Below the pieces are notes generated by a model. It saw nothing but the letters and a program-made list of their open reading frames with translations, was not told where the DNA came from and did not search any database. The position numbers were made by a program, and so were the translations under genes. Shown here in pieces: positions 34,203 through 41,514 of a stretch of DNA of 64,000 nt (positions are counted from its first letter, which is position 1; each line of letters starts with the position of its first letter). This DNA is from Bradyrhizobium barranii subsp. barranii (GTDB taxonomy: Bacteria > Pseudomonadota > Alphaproteobacteria > Rhizobiales > Xanthobacteraceae): the NCBI RefSeq assembly GCF_017565645.3, contig NZ_CP086136.1, forward strand, positions 4,819,501 through 4,883,500, given 5' to 3'.

Positions 34203-34535
34203 CTACAGCGGTCTGGCGAGTTTCATGATGCCCTCGCAGTCCCCGTCCTGGTGGATGGTCAGGAAACTGAGGTTCCGCTTGGCGTTGGTCCACGCTCTTG
34301 CGCTGGTGCATGCGAGAGAGGCGTAGAGGGCAGCGCCGTCCGTCGAGAGATGGCCGGCCAAGCCGGTTAAAGTCCAGTCGCCACAGGCGTCCCGCTTCAT
34401 GCTGGTACGGGCTGCACCGATGGTCGCAGCGAACGCGGCCAGCTTGGTCCGATCGGCTGCCTTGTCGTCGAGGTCGGAGCGGCGGCGGATGTTGTTGGTC
34501 TTTGCCGGCTTGCGGCGGGTGGTGGTCGTGTTCAT
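34203..34535 (-). CDS. Hypothetical basic protein (110 aa)
   Basis: It starts MNTTTTRRKPAKTNNIRRRS, a lysine/arginine-rich head. A globular part follows with an Asp/Trp-containing turn (RDACGDWTLTGLAGHLSTDG) and a strand-rich end (KRNLSFLTIHQDGDCEGIMK). I have a general impression of similar proteins in Bradyrhizobium islands but no function. An in-frame start 18 codons upstream is possible; the chosen start better fits the basic N-terminus. Confidence 0.6.
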   Translation of the reverse strand: MNTTTTRRKPAKTNNIRRRSDLDDKAADRTKLAAFAATIGAARTSMKRDACGDWTLTGLAGHLSTDGAALYASLACTSARAWTNAKRNLSFLTIHQDGDCEGIMKLARPL

Positions 34536-34648
34536 GCTCGAATGCTTCCGGCCGGTGACGCGCTCTGGCAGCCCGGCATAGGTAATCATGGTGGTGGGGA
34601 GGGTGATCGGCAGCGCGATCGTGGGCGGCTGCCGATCAGGGTGGCCGG

Positions 34649-35683
34649 CTAGATCGCCATGCGCTTTTGGGTCTCACCAGCGCCGCTGGCTGTTGCCCGG
34701 TAGGTCTTCCAAACTCGTTTCGTCAGGAAATTCACCGGGCTCTTCTGCCACTTCGGTTCGGTATCCCGCAGATGACACATGAGGCCGTACCGCACTTCTT
34801 CTGAGCTGTTGATCTCACCCGCTTGCGCCAGTTCAACGAACAGTTTGATAAACTCGTCATGCTGGTCAACCGGAGCCTTGTGGAACATCAGCCAGATTTT
34901 CTCGCCGGCTTTCCGGTACTGCTCAAGATGTCGATCGTCCTTCTGGTTATCTTGGACCACCTTGCCTTGTTGGGTCTCGCGGCTTTGGCAATCCTCTGGC
35001 GGCGTGGTGTCGATCCGATCATCAGAACCAACATCCGGCCCGCGCTCGCCGGAAGCGGGCGCCGCTTGGGTCGGGTCTTTGGGTTGGGTCTCTGAGCCGG
35101 GTCCCTGAGAAGAGTCGGGTGCGGTGACCGGACTCTCATGCACAGGTGACCGCACCCCTTCTGACAGGTCACCGCACCCTTCCTGACCGGTGACAGCACC
35201 CTCATCGGATTGTTGGGATGCGGTGAACGCACCCTCCGCAGGTGCGACAGCGAACGCTCCCCAGTTCTTCAGTCGGTACTCATTAACCTCGTCAGACTTG
35301 CCCTTCTTGGTGCTCTTGACGTTCAGCACTGCCTTGCACGGGACGAGCTTCCTCTCCCCGCTCTTGGAGCGGATTTCACGCTGGCCAGTTTTCAGTTCCT
35401 TGATGATGCGCTTTGCGGCGCGTTCGTCCTTCGCGATATCCTTCGCGAGGGTTTCGTAATTCGGATAGGAGCTTCCCCACCGGCTCTCATCTCCGGAGCG
35501 TCCCTCATTCAGACGATCAGTGATGCAGACCAGCGCCCGGAACTGGGCGTCTGTGATTTCGAGATCTTCAGCGTAAGACCGGATCATTTGCAGCTTTCGG
35601 CCGGCGGTGATCTGTATCTTCACGCCTTCCGGTGACGTGAGGACGGGAGCATCAGATTTGATTTTTGCCTTGTTTCGTGACAT
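34649..35683 (-). CDS. Replication-initiator-like helix-turn-helix protein (344 aa)
   Basis: The N-terminal half has a winged-helix pattern: YAEDLEITDAQFRALVCITD and then SYPNYETLAKDIAKDERAAK. This resembles the helix-turn-helix of phage or plasmid replication proteins that test conditions of a DNA target. The middle is a Ser/Glu/Pro-rich linker (residues ~155-250) and the C-terminus is helical (EKIWLMFHKAPVDQHDEFIK). No helicase loader partner is adjacent. A role in replication of the excised element is inferred; a transcription factor is the alternative. Confidence 0.6.
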   Translation of the reverse strand: MSRNKAKIKSDAPVLTSPEGVKIQITAGRKLQMIRSYAEDLEITDAQFRALVCITDRLNEGRSGDESRWGSSYPNYETLAKDIAKDERAAKRIIKELKTGQREIRSKSGERKLVPCKAVLNVKSTKKGKSDEVNEYRLKNWGAFAVAPAEGAFTASQQSDEGAVTGQEGCGDLSEGVRSPVHESPVTAPDSSQGPGSETQPKDPTQAAPASGERGPDVGSDDRIDTTPPEDCQSRETQQGKVVQDNQKDDRHLEQYRKAGEKIWLMFHKAPVDQHDEFIKLFVELAQAGEINSSEEVRYGLMCHLRDTEPKWQKSPVNFLTKRVWKTYRATASGAGETQKRMAI

Positions 35684-35757
35684 AAGAACTCTGCTAGATT
35701 TTGAACTTCTCTCAGCCCCGGCGTTCCAGCGCTGGGGCTTTTGCTTGATGGGTGTCG

Positions 35758-35937
35758 TTACGTCGCAGCGGCTTGGAGCCGTTGCAGGCGATCATCGATG
35801 GCCTGCCTCACGAACTCTGACCTGCTTTGACGTAGGTTCAGGCGTGCTTCGTCCAGCGCGCCCAGCTGATGCGCTGAGAGCCTGAGGCCGACATAGGGTC
35901 GTGCCGTGTCGGGATCGTAGAAAAAGCGGTTAGTCAT
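35758..35937 (-). CDS. Ribbon-helix-helix-like protein (59 aa)
   Basis: It starts MTNRFFYDPDTARPYVGLRL. The strand YVGLRLSAHQLGALDEARLN is followed by RQSRSEFVRQAIDDRLQRL, a classical RHH (Arc/CopG) pattern including RSEFVRxAI. The ribosome binding site GGAGG is directly upstream, preceded by a terminator-like hairpin. It may regulate the element; the operator is unknown. Confidence 0.7.
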   Translation of the reverse strand: MTNRFFYDPDTARPYVGLRLSAHQLGALDEARLNLRQSRSEFVRQAIDDRLQRLQAAAT

Positions 35938-35951
35938 AAGTTCCTCCAAAA

Positions 35952-36024
35952 CAAAAACGCCCCGGCGGGATTGCCGAGGCGTCGGATAGGTCGACGACAA
36001 AAGCCCCACCTACGGCGGGGCTTC
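35952..36024 (-). terminator. Two tandem terminator-like hairpins before the RHH gene
   Basis: Hairpin 1 pairs ACGCCTCGGC with GCCGGGGCGT (9 of 10) and is followed by TTTTTGTTTT. Hairpin 2, just upstream, pairs AAGCCCC with GGGGCTT around a 9-base loop and is followed by TTTTTGTC. They end transcription arriving from the thermonuclease remnant; the first also acts as leader for the RHH gene. Confidence 0.65.
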
Positions 36025-36134
36025 CGATCAAAAATTACAGCGATGATGGATCAAGGCCTAACACGAACCCGTGCAGGCGTCAAATTTTGAACCAAGAACC
36101 ACTCTGCTGAGCGACCCGGCGCAACGATGCTGAG

Positions 36135-36378
36135 TCAGTGACGCGCGTTCGCATCGTCAGAGGAGCCAGCGGGCGTTCCGCCTTGGGTGATGCACGGTCG
36201 ATAGAGCCAAGGCAGAACATAACCGCCGGACCACATGCCGCGCCCGTTGTGTTCGGCTTCGCGCTGAGCAGCGGTGTACTCCCCTTGGAGCTCGGGGCCA
36301 ATCGAATGCGAGCCCGCTGCGGACAAGCCACCCTGTCGTTCGCTCCAGCCCTTGAACCGACAGCCACTGTGCAGCCAT
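36135..36378 (-). pseudogene. Thermonuclease (SNase)-family remnant, frameshifted
   Basis: One minus-strand frame ends with EYTAAQREAEHNGRGMWSGG and YVLPWLYRPC, the unmistakable C-terminus of secreted SNase-like proteins. The preceding family segment, GWLVRSGLAFDWPRAPRG, is found in a second frame over the DNA just upstream. A frameshift near 36280 therefore splits it, and the N-terminal half including the catalytic region is gone, overlain by a plus-strand gene. It is a decayed remnant. Confidence 0.75.
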
Positions 36379-36443
36379 ATTGATCTAACGTCGTCCATCG
36401 GCTCGCAACTGAATCCCGGGAAAGAGAAACGAGGAGTCTCAAC

Positions 36444-37148
36444 ATGGGAGAGATCAACATTCCTAGCAATCAACAGATTGCCCTGGCGTCGATCGACGAA
36501 ATCGAGTTGGACAAGCTCGTTGAGCAAGCGGTCCGGGAGGAACGTGCAGCGGCTTTGTACCGTCTCGGTCTCGCGGACTGCGGCCCGTACATCGCAACCC
36601 GATTTCATCGTTTCGAACAGTCGCTGGAGAGGCACCGTCAAGCCAAGGCGGCACGAAAGCGGGCGGAAACAGAAAGCGCCCTTCGGAAAGCAGCGAGTGA
36701 CTTATCCTTCGCTGTCGGGGCCATGAAGCAACGGATGGAAACGGAACAGAGGGAGGGGCAACTCTTTTCCATTGATGACCAGATCACTCCGCCTTACCGC
36801 TTCAGCAAACATCTGAGGGTGAGAGTAAGCTATCGCTGGCGTCCGACCGTAGACGACAAGTGGACGCTTGGCAGCATAACGTTCGTCCACGACGTGGACC
36901 TAAGTCCGGACTACAGGACGCCAACCCCAAAACGAAAGCCGAGCGCTGCCAAGCGGGAACAAGACCTGCAAGACAGGCTGTATCAGACCTGGGAGCAGCT
37001 CATGAGAGGAGCGCTCTATTCGGTTCGGGATTATTTCAGGGAAGGTGGTGACGGTGGCAAAATCCCGGAAACCTTTCAGGCGATTGTTGATTCTCACAGC
37101 CGCGGATTGAACAACTACAGCACGCAGTTCTGGCGCCCGCAGACCTAA
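36444..37148 (+). CDS. Hypothetical protein (234 aa)
   Basis: The N-terminal ~100 residues are a charged helix, probably coiled coil (LVEQAVREERAAALYRLGLA, RHRQAKAARKRAETESALRK). The middle is beta-rich (RVRVSYRWRPTVDDKW, GSITFVHDVDL). The C-terminus is helical with aromatic residues (LYQTWEQLMRGALYSVRDYF). No family is recognised and no catalytic motif is visible. It is divergent from the SNase remnant and followed by a second unknown plus-strand gene 37 bases on, so they may be cotranscribed. Confidence 0.7.
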   Translation: MGEINIPSNQQIALASIDEIELDKLVEQAVREERAAALYRLGLADCGPYIATRFHRFEQSLERHRQAKAARKRAETESALRKAASDLSFAVGAMKQRMETEQREGQLFSIDDQITPPYRFSKHLRVRVSYRWRPTVDDKWTLGSITFVHDVDLSPDYRTPTPKRKPSAAKREQDLQDRLYQTWEQLMRGALYSVRDYFREGGDGGKIPETFQAIVDSHSRGLNNYSTQFWRPQT

Positions 37149-37185
37149 AATTTTTCGGGTGTCAGGGGCAGCCACAGGAGACCTG

Positions 37186-37614
37186 ATGAAAAAGCAGCAG
37201 GCACCATGCAACACGCAGAACCAAGAGCAGGTCGAGAACTACTATCGTGGTGTCAAAGCGGCCGACACGGCGGTGATCCGCGCCACTCAGGGCAACATGC
37301 TCCGCTACCATTTGGCCAAGGTAATCGAGACGAAGAAGGGGCGTGTCTACGTCGAGCAGGGAGACCCTTGGGGCGGAGAGCGTTGGTACATGAAGAGCGG
37401 TAAGAGCTGCGATCACCCAACCGGCCAGTCCAATCTCGTCGTGCCGACACCAGAAGTCCTGAAGTGGATTGAGGATCACCCGCGCGGGGACATCAAGTTC
37501 GAGACGGACTACATCTATACGCCACCCGGGCAACGCGACGGCGATCCGGCTAGATACAGGCTCAGCATCACTGAGCGCATGATTCACGACAGGAAGAAGA
37601 GAACGGAAGGATAA
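37186..37614 (+). CDS. Hypothetical protein (142 aa)
   Basis: It starts MKKQQAPCNTQNQEQVENYY with an AGGAG ribosome binding site; an earlier in-frame start lacks one. The middle has a strand-rich section (HLAKVIETKKGRVYVEQGD) with a WGGERWYMKSGKSCDHP turn and several aromatic residues. Cys residues are few. No family is recognised. It is convergent with the nuclease operon on the minus strand. Confidence 0.65.
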   Translation: MKKQQAPCNTQNQEQVENYYRGVKAADTAVIRATQGNMLRYHLAKVIETKKGRVYVEQGDPWGGERWYMKSGKSCDHPTGQSNLVVPTPEVLKWIEDHPRGDIKFETDYIYTPPGQRDGDPARYRLSITERMIHDRKKRTEG

Positions 37615-37663
37615 AACTATCGGCGGTCGGGGGCGTGACCAAAAATCACGTCGTGCTGGTAGC

Positions 37664-38323
37664 TCAACCAACAGAGGACCGCGCCAGCGGAAATCGGCAG
37701 GCAGCACTGCTCTCCGGGAAGATAGTCCCGGGGCTCTTGTTCGCGATGGCGCTCCAGAATGGAGCGACCAGTTCCTTACGGAATTGATCCCGGTTGGGCA
37801 TTGCCGAGAGTGGGACCGCGAACAGCCAAGCGCGCTTCGTCCAGTCTGTGATGTCCTGCTCCTCTGGTTCCAGATATTGGATCAATCTGCCGCCTTCGTG
37901 GGCCACGAACAAATCTGCGTGGATGGGCCATCCGTCCGTAGTGAATTGAAGAGAGACCGGATCATACGTTTTGTCATTGACATTGTTGCCGGCGATGAAG
38001 ACGCAGGTCAGAAAGCTCTCCGTTGAATGAGGCAGCACGGTCCTGGTGATGGCAGGAGACGTTTGTCGGAACAGGTCCATGCAGAGGAGCAACCGTCCGA
38101 TAGGTCTATTTTTCTTCTGTCCCTCAGAGAAAACCGTTGCGCCGATGGCTGCCCAGACGCACACCCACTCGTGCTCCGCAAACTTCTCATGCGGCGTCCA
38201 CGCGAACGAAGAGAGCCCGAAGCCCTCCGGTGCCTGAAACAAATCTCGAGCCGACTGCTGAAGGGCCGAGAGTTCGCTGGTGACCTTCACAACGTTCGCA
38301 AATGAATTGTAGATGTTGGACAT
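37664..38323 (-). CDS. Unknown protein, third gene of the PD-(D/E)XK nuclease operon (219 aa)
   Basis: It starts MSNIYNSFANVVKVTSELSA with a GAGGAG ribosome binding site. The gap after the nuclease stop is 11 bases, so the two genes are surely cotranscribed. It is a mixed alpha/beta protein with a strand-rich middle (GRLLLCMDLFRQTSPAI, FLTCVFIAGNNVNDKTYDPV). I recognise no family or catalytic motif. Its tight coupling suggests a specificity, regulatory or immunity partner of the nuclease. Confidence 0.7.
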   Translation of the reverse strand: MSNIYNSFANVVKVTSELSALQQSARDLFQAPEGFGLSSFAWTPHEKFAEHEWVCVWAAIGATVFSEGQKKNRPIGRLLLCMDLFRQTSPAITRTVLPHSTESFLTCVFIAGNNVNDKTYDPVSLQFTTDGWPIHADLFVAHEGGRLIQYLEPEEQDITDWTKRAWLFAVPLSAMPNRDQFRKELVAPFWSAIANKSPGTIFPESSAACRFPLARSSVG

Positions 38324-38334
38324 CCTCAATCTCC

Positions 38335-39030
38335 TCACCGCAGGGAAAAGCTGACTGGCGTCGTAACCTCAATCAAATGATCAACAGACAATCCGCGCCA
38401 GACTGAGAGGTCCATCTCCTCGGTCGTCACCGGCGCTAGATCTAACAGTCCGAATCCCTTGAACGTGCCGACTCCAAGTTTTTCCAAAAACTTGATCGCA
38501 TCTCGGCACCATATCAAGCTCGCGCCTTCCGCCGCGTTGGAGCGCAGAACATCTTGAAGGATCGCGAGAGTCTGGTTCCACTGGATGATAGTGGTCTGCG
38601 AGTCGAATGCCGCAAGCTCTGCCGACTTGATCAATGATATGTGGCGCCACCCTCGCAGATCTTTTGTGCAAATCCTAACTTGATCTTCGATCTGGTGACG
38701 CAACAACACGGCGTCCCACTTCACTTCGATGATCCAACGAAACGGTTGCCCCTTCAGAACCCCGTCGATCACCAAGTCTGGTTCGATAGTGTATTGATTC
38801 GTGGACGCCCCATCGACTTCAAAGCGTGGCCACAGTTGCACGCTGTGAACCCCAGCTTCTTCCTCGCGGTGGGCGCCCGTCAACCACGACAGGATTTGGC
38901 CTGCCTCGCGAGGCGTCATGAACTTCAGCGGACTGAACACCGTGGACGTGATCACGTCTTCGATGACACGGCGTCCGTCACTGGCCTCCGTCGGTAGCCT
39001 CGCCCCCTTCCTCAAATATGCGTCGAGCAT
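38335..39030 (-). CDS. Putative PD-(D/E)XK nuclease (231 aa)
   Basis: The restriction-endonuclease core is readable: Glu24 in RRVIEDVITSTVFSPL, the PD motif at residues 84-85 (TIEPDLVIDG) and the E-x-K motif Glu102-Val-Lys104 (WIIEVKWDA). The 16-residue spacing from Asp85 to Glu102 and the helix that follows (LLRHQIEDQV) fit the fold. No methyltransferase is nearby, so it is not a standard type II restriction enzyme. The start has GGAG upstream. It is the middle gene of a three-gene operon in a mobile element, so an anti-phage or anti-plasmid role is a reasonable inference. Confidence 0.75.
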   Translation of the reverse strand: MLDAYLRKGARLPTEASDGRRVIEDVITSTVFSPLKFMTPREAGQILSWLTGAHREEEAGVHSVQLWPRFEVDGASTNQYTIEPDLVIDGVLKGQPFRWIIEVKWDAVLLRHQIEDQVRICTKDLRGWRHISLIKSAELAAFDSQTTIIQWNQTLAILQDVLRSNAAEGASLIWCRDAIKFLEKLGVGTFKGFGLLDLAPVTTEEMDLSVWRGLSVDHLIEVTTPVSFSLR

Positions 39031-39103
39031 TTGGAAACTCCGGACGTGCGCAAAGGTAAAGGGAACAGGCTACAGAGGGGCGACGAGTGCGCGACCGGAA
39101 GCG

Positions 39104-39367
39104 CTATGATCTCGCACTACCACCCGGCTTCTTCGGTATACCTACCTCACTCAGAAGCGCTTCCTGCCGTTCGGCTATCTCGTCGAGCTTGCCCAGCGTT
39201 TGTCTGTAGTCCTCCATCCAGGCTGTCTCATTTCTCGGTGACGCGACTTCAAGCGCTCGAAGAAAATCGACGTTGGCGAGCACATCCGCGATCTGTTGTA
39301 CCCTCTCTGCGTATATGCGAGAGCGACGCTCCAGTTCTCGGAGTTCGCGCTTCTGATCAGGCGTCAC
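39104..39367 (-). CDS. Small coiled-coil protein, first gene of the nuclease operon (87 aa)
   Basis: It uses a GTG start with GGGAG eight bases upstream and begins MTPDQKRELRELERRSRIYA. Nearly the whole protein is charged helix (AERVQQIADVLANVDFLRAL, YRQTLGKLDEIAERQEALL), so a coiled coil is expected. It is followed by the nuclease gene after 73 bases. A regulatory or oligomerising partner is plausible; the function is unknown. Confidence 0.65.
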   Translation of the reverse strand: MTPDQKRELRELERRSRIYAERVQQIADVLANVDFLRALEVASPRNETAWMEDYRQTLGKLDEIAERQEALLSEVGIPKKPGGSARS

Positions 39368-39765
39368 CCGAGGTCTCCCGAATTGCAGTGATGATCTTGC
39401 GCCTTCAGACTACAGATTCGTTTGGTCGCCCTCAAGTGGTCCCAGTATCAACGCACACGGAATGCGGGCTTCCCGTGAGATGGCGTGCACATCTTCGGAA
39501 CGTAGTCTGACAGATGGTCCGCGCAACGGATAGGAAAGCGGGTGTGTTGCGTCCCGCCTGCCTTTTTTCAGCCCTGGCACCTGCGAGCCGGGGCCAGTGA
39601 TCAGGCGGCGATGGCGGGAGCCGCGCGGCGTTGCCAATGATCCTGCGCAGCTCGCCAATAGGAAAGGTGCGAGGGGCAGGGTATCCTGCTCTTGGAGTGG
39701 ATGGGGTTAGCGCGTTGTATGGTTGGCTCCGTGCCGCCGTCTCGAAAGCTGGAAGGGGGCTCCTC
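39368..39765. other. Intergenic stretch without a supportable gene
   Basis: About 400 bases between the divergent coiled-coil gene and a small exported-protein gene. Short frames occur but none has a ribosome binding site or protein-like composition. It presumably contains the promoter of the nuclease operon near its left end; I see no convincing hexamer pair. Confidence 0.4.
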
Positions 39766-40044
39766 ATGTCAAAGCGTTCTGAGTCGAACTTTGCGACTCA
39801 CAGGCGGATATGGATCATCAGGTCGTGTCTTGGCTTTGCGTCGCTGCCCGCGCTGATCGCCACCGCGCTGGCTGAGCCAGTCACGTTTCGCGGGATCCCG
39901 ATGGGGGTTCGCTTGGCAGATTTTCGGAAGACGCCGTTTCCCGACGAGTCCAAGCATCCCAAGACGCGGATCATGTGCTCGGGCGACAAGGGGCTAGCTC
40001 TTCAATACCGCGTCTGTGGGCGCACGAAGCATTGGATAGTGTAA
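39766..40044 (+). CDS. Exported protein, probably 3'-truncated (92 aa)
   Basis: It starts MSKRSESNFATHRRIWIIRS with a signal-like helix (CLGFASLPALIATALAE). The mature part begins PVTFRGIPMGVRLADFRKTP, a segment that looks like the N-terminus of a longer secreted family. After MCSGDKG the sequence stops resembling it and the frame ends over the convergent gene's 3' end. It is probably a truncated gene. The function is unknown. Confidence 0.5.
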   Translation: MSKRSESNFATHRRIWIIRSCLGFASLPALIATALAEPVTFRGIPMGVRLADFRKTPFPDESKHPKTRIMCSGDKGLALQYRVCGRTKHWIV

Positions 40045-40412
40045 CCCATCAGATAAACGTATGCTTGGCCTGAAGGCGAATACTCTTCTACGATTTTCTC
40101 TGGTGGCACTTTCACCCACTTGTATCCACTCGGTGTGTCGTCGGGTTTATGCGCCCTAATCCACACGTACCACTCAGGCTCCGGATACTTAGCGCCTGTG
40201 GGCACGACCATCTTGTATTCGACGCTTACGGCATCCTTTTCTGTGCAGCATGATTTGGATTTCTTGTCACGACCATCATCAGGACGGTTGTCCGGTCGCT
40301 GAAGATTGTCGAGAAACTTCCGGTCGATCTCCGGTACGGCATTCGTGTGTTCATGAGCAAAAACCAAAGGCAAAAGCAGCAAATAAAACAACAAGGCAAA
40401 TATGGCCCTCAT
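40002..40412 (-). CDS. Small exported protein (136 aa)
   Basis: It starts MRAIFALLFYLLLLPLVFAH with a GGAGG ribosome binding site: a clear signal peptide followed by HEHTNAVPEI. The mature protein has CC in SKSCCTEKDAV, a strand-rich middle (EPEWYVWIRAHKPDDTPSGY) and a further Cys near the end (YTIQCFVRP). It overlaps the convergent small gene by about 40 bases. The family is not recognised. A periplasmic location is inferred. Confidence 0.65.
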   Translation of the reverse strand: MRAIFALLFYLLLLPLVFAHEHTNAVPEIDRKFLDNLQRPDNRPDDGRDKKSKSCCTEKDAVSVEYKMVVPTGAKYPEPEWYVWIRAHKPDDTPSGYKWVKVPPEKIVEEYSPSGQAYVYLMGYTIQCFVRPQTRY

Positions 40413-40802
40413 GATGAGCCTCCATGAGTAGACGCGGCCGCCAATGCCGGGTCCGCGAAATCGAGACGTTCCCTGCACAATCGAGCGCTATCCCGCACCC
40501 GCGCGTACCGATATCCGGTTGGGGTCACGAGCCGTAATACTTGCAGTGAGCAACTCAAGTCGGCTCTGCGTCCGATAGGAGACCTCAGCAAGACCTCCCA
40601 AACTTGTCGCGATGGGCCACAAGCGGTCATTCGGTCGGTGCTTGTTGCTAGCCCGTCTCTCACGAATAGGACGGGCTAGACAGCCCGAAGTCGCAAAGGA
40701 CATGGCAGCGGTTCGTGCGTTTGTGCAACTCAGAAGCTCCGGGACGGCTACAGGGCGACGTTTCCCACTGTCGGTACTGTCGCGCGGTCTCATCAAGACG
40801 CC
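40413..40802. other. Intergenic stretch holding an IS1380-end scar
   Basis: About 390 bases without a supportable gene. Frames on both strands are low in protein character. The only recognisable structure is the IS1380-type scar at 40648-40679, listed separately. Confidence 0.45.
40648..40679. repeat. IS1380 end-to-end scar flanked by CTAG
   Basis: Between two CTAG tetramers lie 24 bases: CCCGT and then CTCTCACGAATAGGACGGG. The last 19 are the exact complement of the first 19 of the IS1380-type left end at 45315, and CCCGT is the start of the same terminal sequence. It looks like an element of this family that lost its whole interior, keeping the target duplication. Confidence 0.75.
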
Positions 40803-40976
40803 TTACCGCGAAGGGCAGCAACGGGATCGTGCTGGCGACCGTCCACTGTCGGGATGACCTTCACTGAGCAACGATGCAAGAGCCGATGTGGAAGCCACCG
40901 CAATGGCAAAACCGAACGCGCAACGCTTCTGAATGGCGCTCGCTAGTGTTGAAAAGGTATGAACAAACGTTCGCAT
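40803..40976 (-). CDS. Possible small membrane or exported peptide (57 aa)
   Basis: It starts MRTFVHTFSTLASAIQKRCA with an AGGAG ribosome binding site and a hydrophobic segment (FGFAIAVASTSALASLL). The last 20 residues are Arg/Ser/Pro-rich and do not look protein-like, so the true gene may have been cut at its 3' end. No family is recognised. Confidence 0.35.
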   Translation of the reverse strand: MRTFVHTFSTLASAIQKRCAFGFAIAVASTSALASLLSEGHPDSGRSPARSRCCPSR

Positions 40977-41140
40977 TGCCTTCTCCTTCTGGAAAAGCAC
41001 ACGTGGCAAAACAGAAAGGTTTAAGTTACTGTATCTTGCAACTTTAGAGCGCCGCATTTGACAACTCAAGGCTTACTATAGGATCGCGGTGCGACTCTCG
41101 CGCGCAGTCCGGGAACAGTTGGCAATCTCCGAGACTACGG

Positions 41141-41248
41141 TTCAGGCCCGGTTTGGTGTCGAAGCACGGCGACCGCACCTATCGCGCCGGGCGATGCGGC
41201 CACTGGATCAAGGTCAAGAACCGGCAGCACCCGGCCTTTCACCGCGTT
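41141..41248 (+). pseudogene. ATP-dependent DNA ligase fragment
   Basis: The frame reads GLVSKHGDRTYRAGR then CGHWIKVKNRQHPAFHRV. VSK-x-x-x-x-x-Y-R-x-G-R and WIKVKN are motifs IV-V of ATP-dependent (LigD-type) ligases, including the two catalytic Lys of WxKVK. Nothing else of the ligase is present, so it is a relic about 33 codons long. Confidence 0.65.
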
Positions 41249-41277
41249 CCAGATACGGTCTCGACCCAAAGAAATAG

Positions 41278-41301
41278 CCCCTGTGCCGTGTGGCACAGGG
41301 G
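41278..41301 (-). terminator. Hairpin after the tail-fibre/membrane-protein genes
   Basis: A perfect 10-base stem (CCCCTGTGCC with its complement) and GTGT loop lies about 45 bases past the small membrane gene stop. On the minus strand it is followed by CTATTTCTTT, a weak T-run. It is a plausible terminator of that unit. Confidence 0.6.
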
Positions 41302-41343
41302 GATCGCGGGTCGAGGCGTGCCATCACGCTCATGGCCTGCCTC

Positions 41344-41511
41344 CTATTTGATGCAGCGTTCGAGCATCGCGTCACGCCGGGCAATCGCCTTGCCGACCTC
41401 GCGCAGCGTGAACGCGAAGCCGATCAGCACCGCCAGATTGATAATCAGGATGGCGAGCAGGAACGGTGTTGCCCGCATGGTTTCGACAACCTGCTTGGCG
41501 ATCTCCCGCAT
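41344..41511 (-). CDS. Small membrane protein downstream of the tail-fibre fragment (55 aa)
   Basis: It starts MREIAKQVVETMRATPFLLA. One hydrophobic helix (FLLAILIINLAVLIGFAFTL) precedes a basic helix ending MLERCIK. Its ATG is three bases after the tail-fibre stop, so it belongs to that transcript. Position and topology suggest a holin-like or tail-associated role, but that is inference only. Confidence 0.7.
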   Translation of the reverse strand: MREIAKQVVETMRATPFLLAILIINLAVLIGFAFTLREVGKAIARRDAMLERCIK

Positions 41512-41514
41512 GGC

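Noticed and set aside
37664..39367. Type II restriction-modification system
   Set aside because: A PD-(D/E)XK nuclease is present, but no protein with methyltransferase motifs (NPPY, DPPY, or PCQ with FxGxG) lies anywhere nearby.
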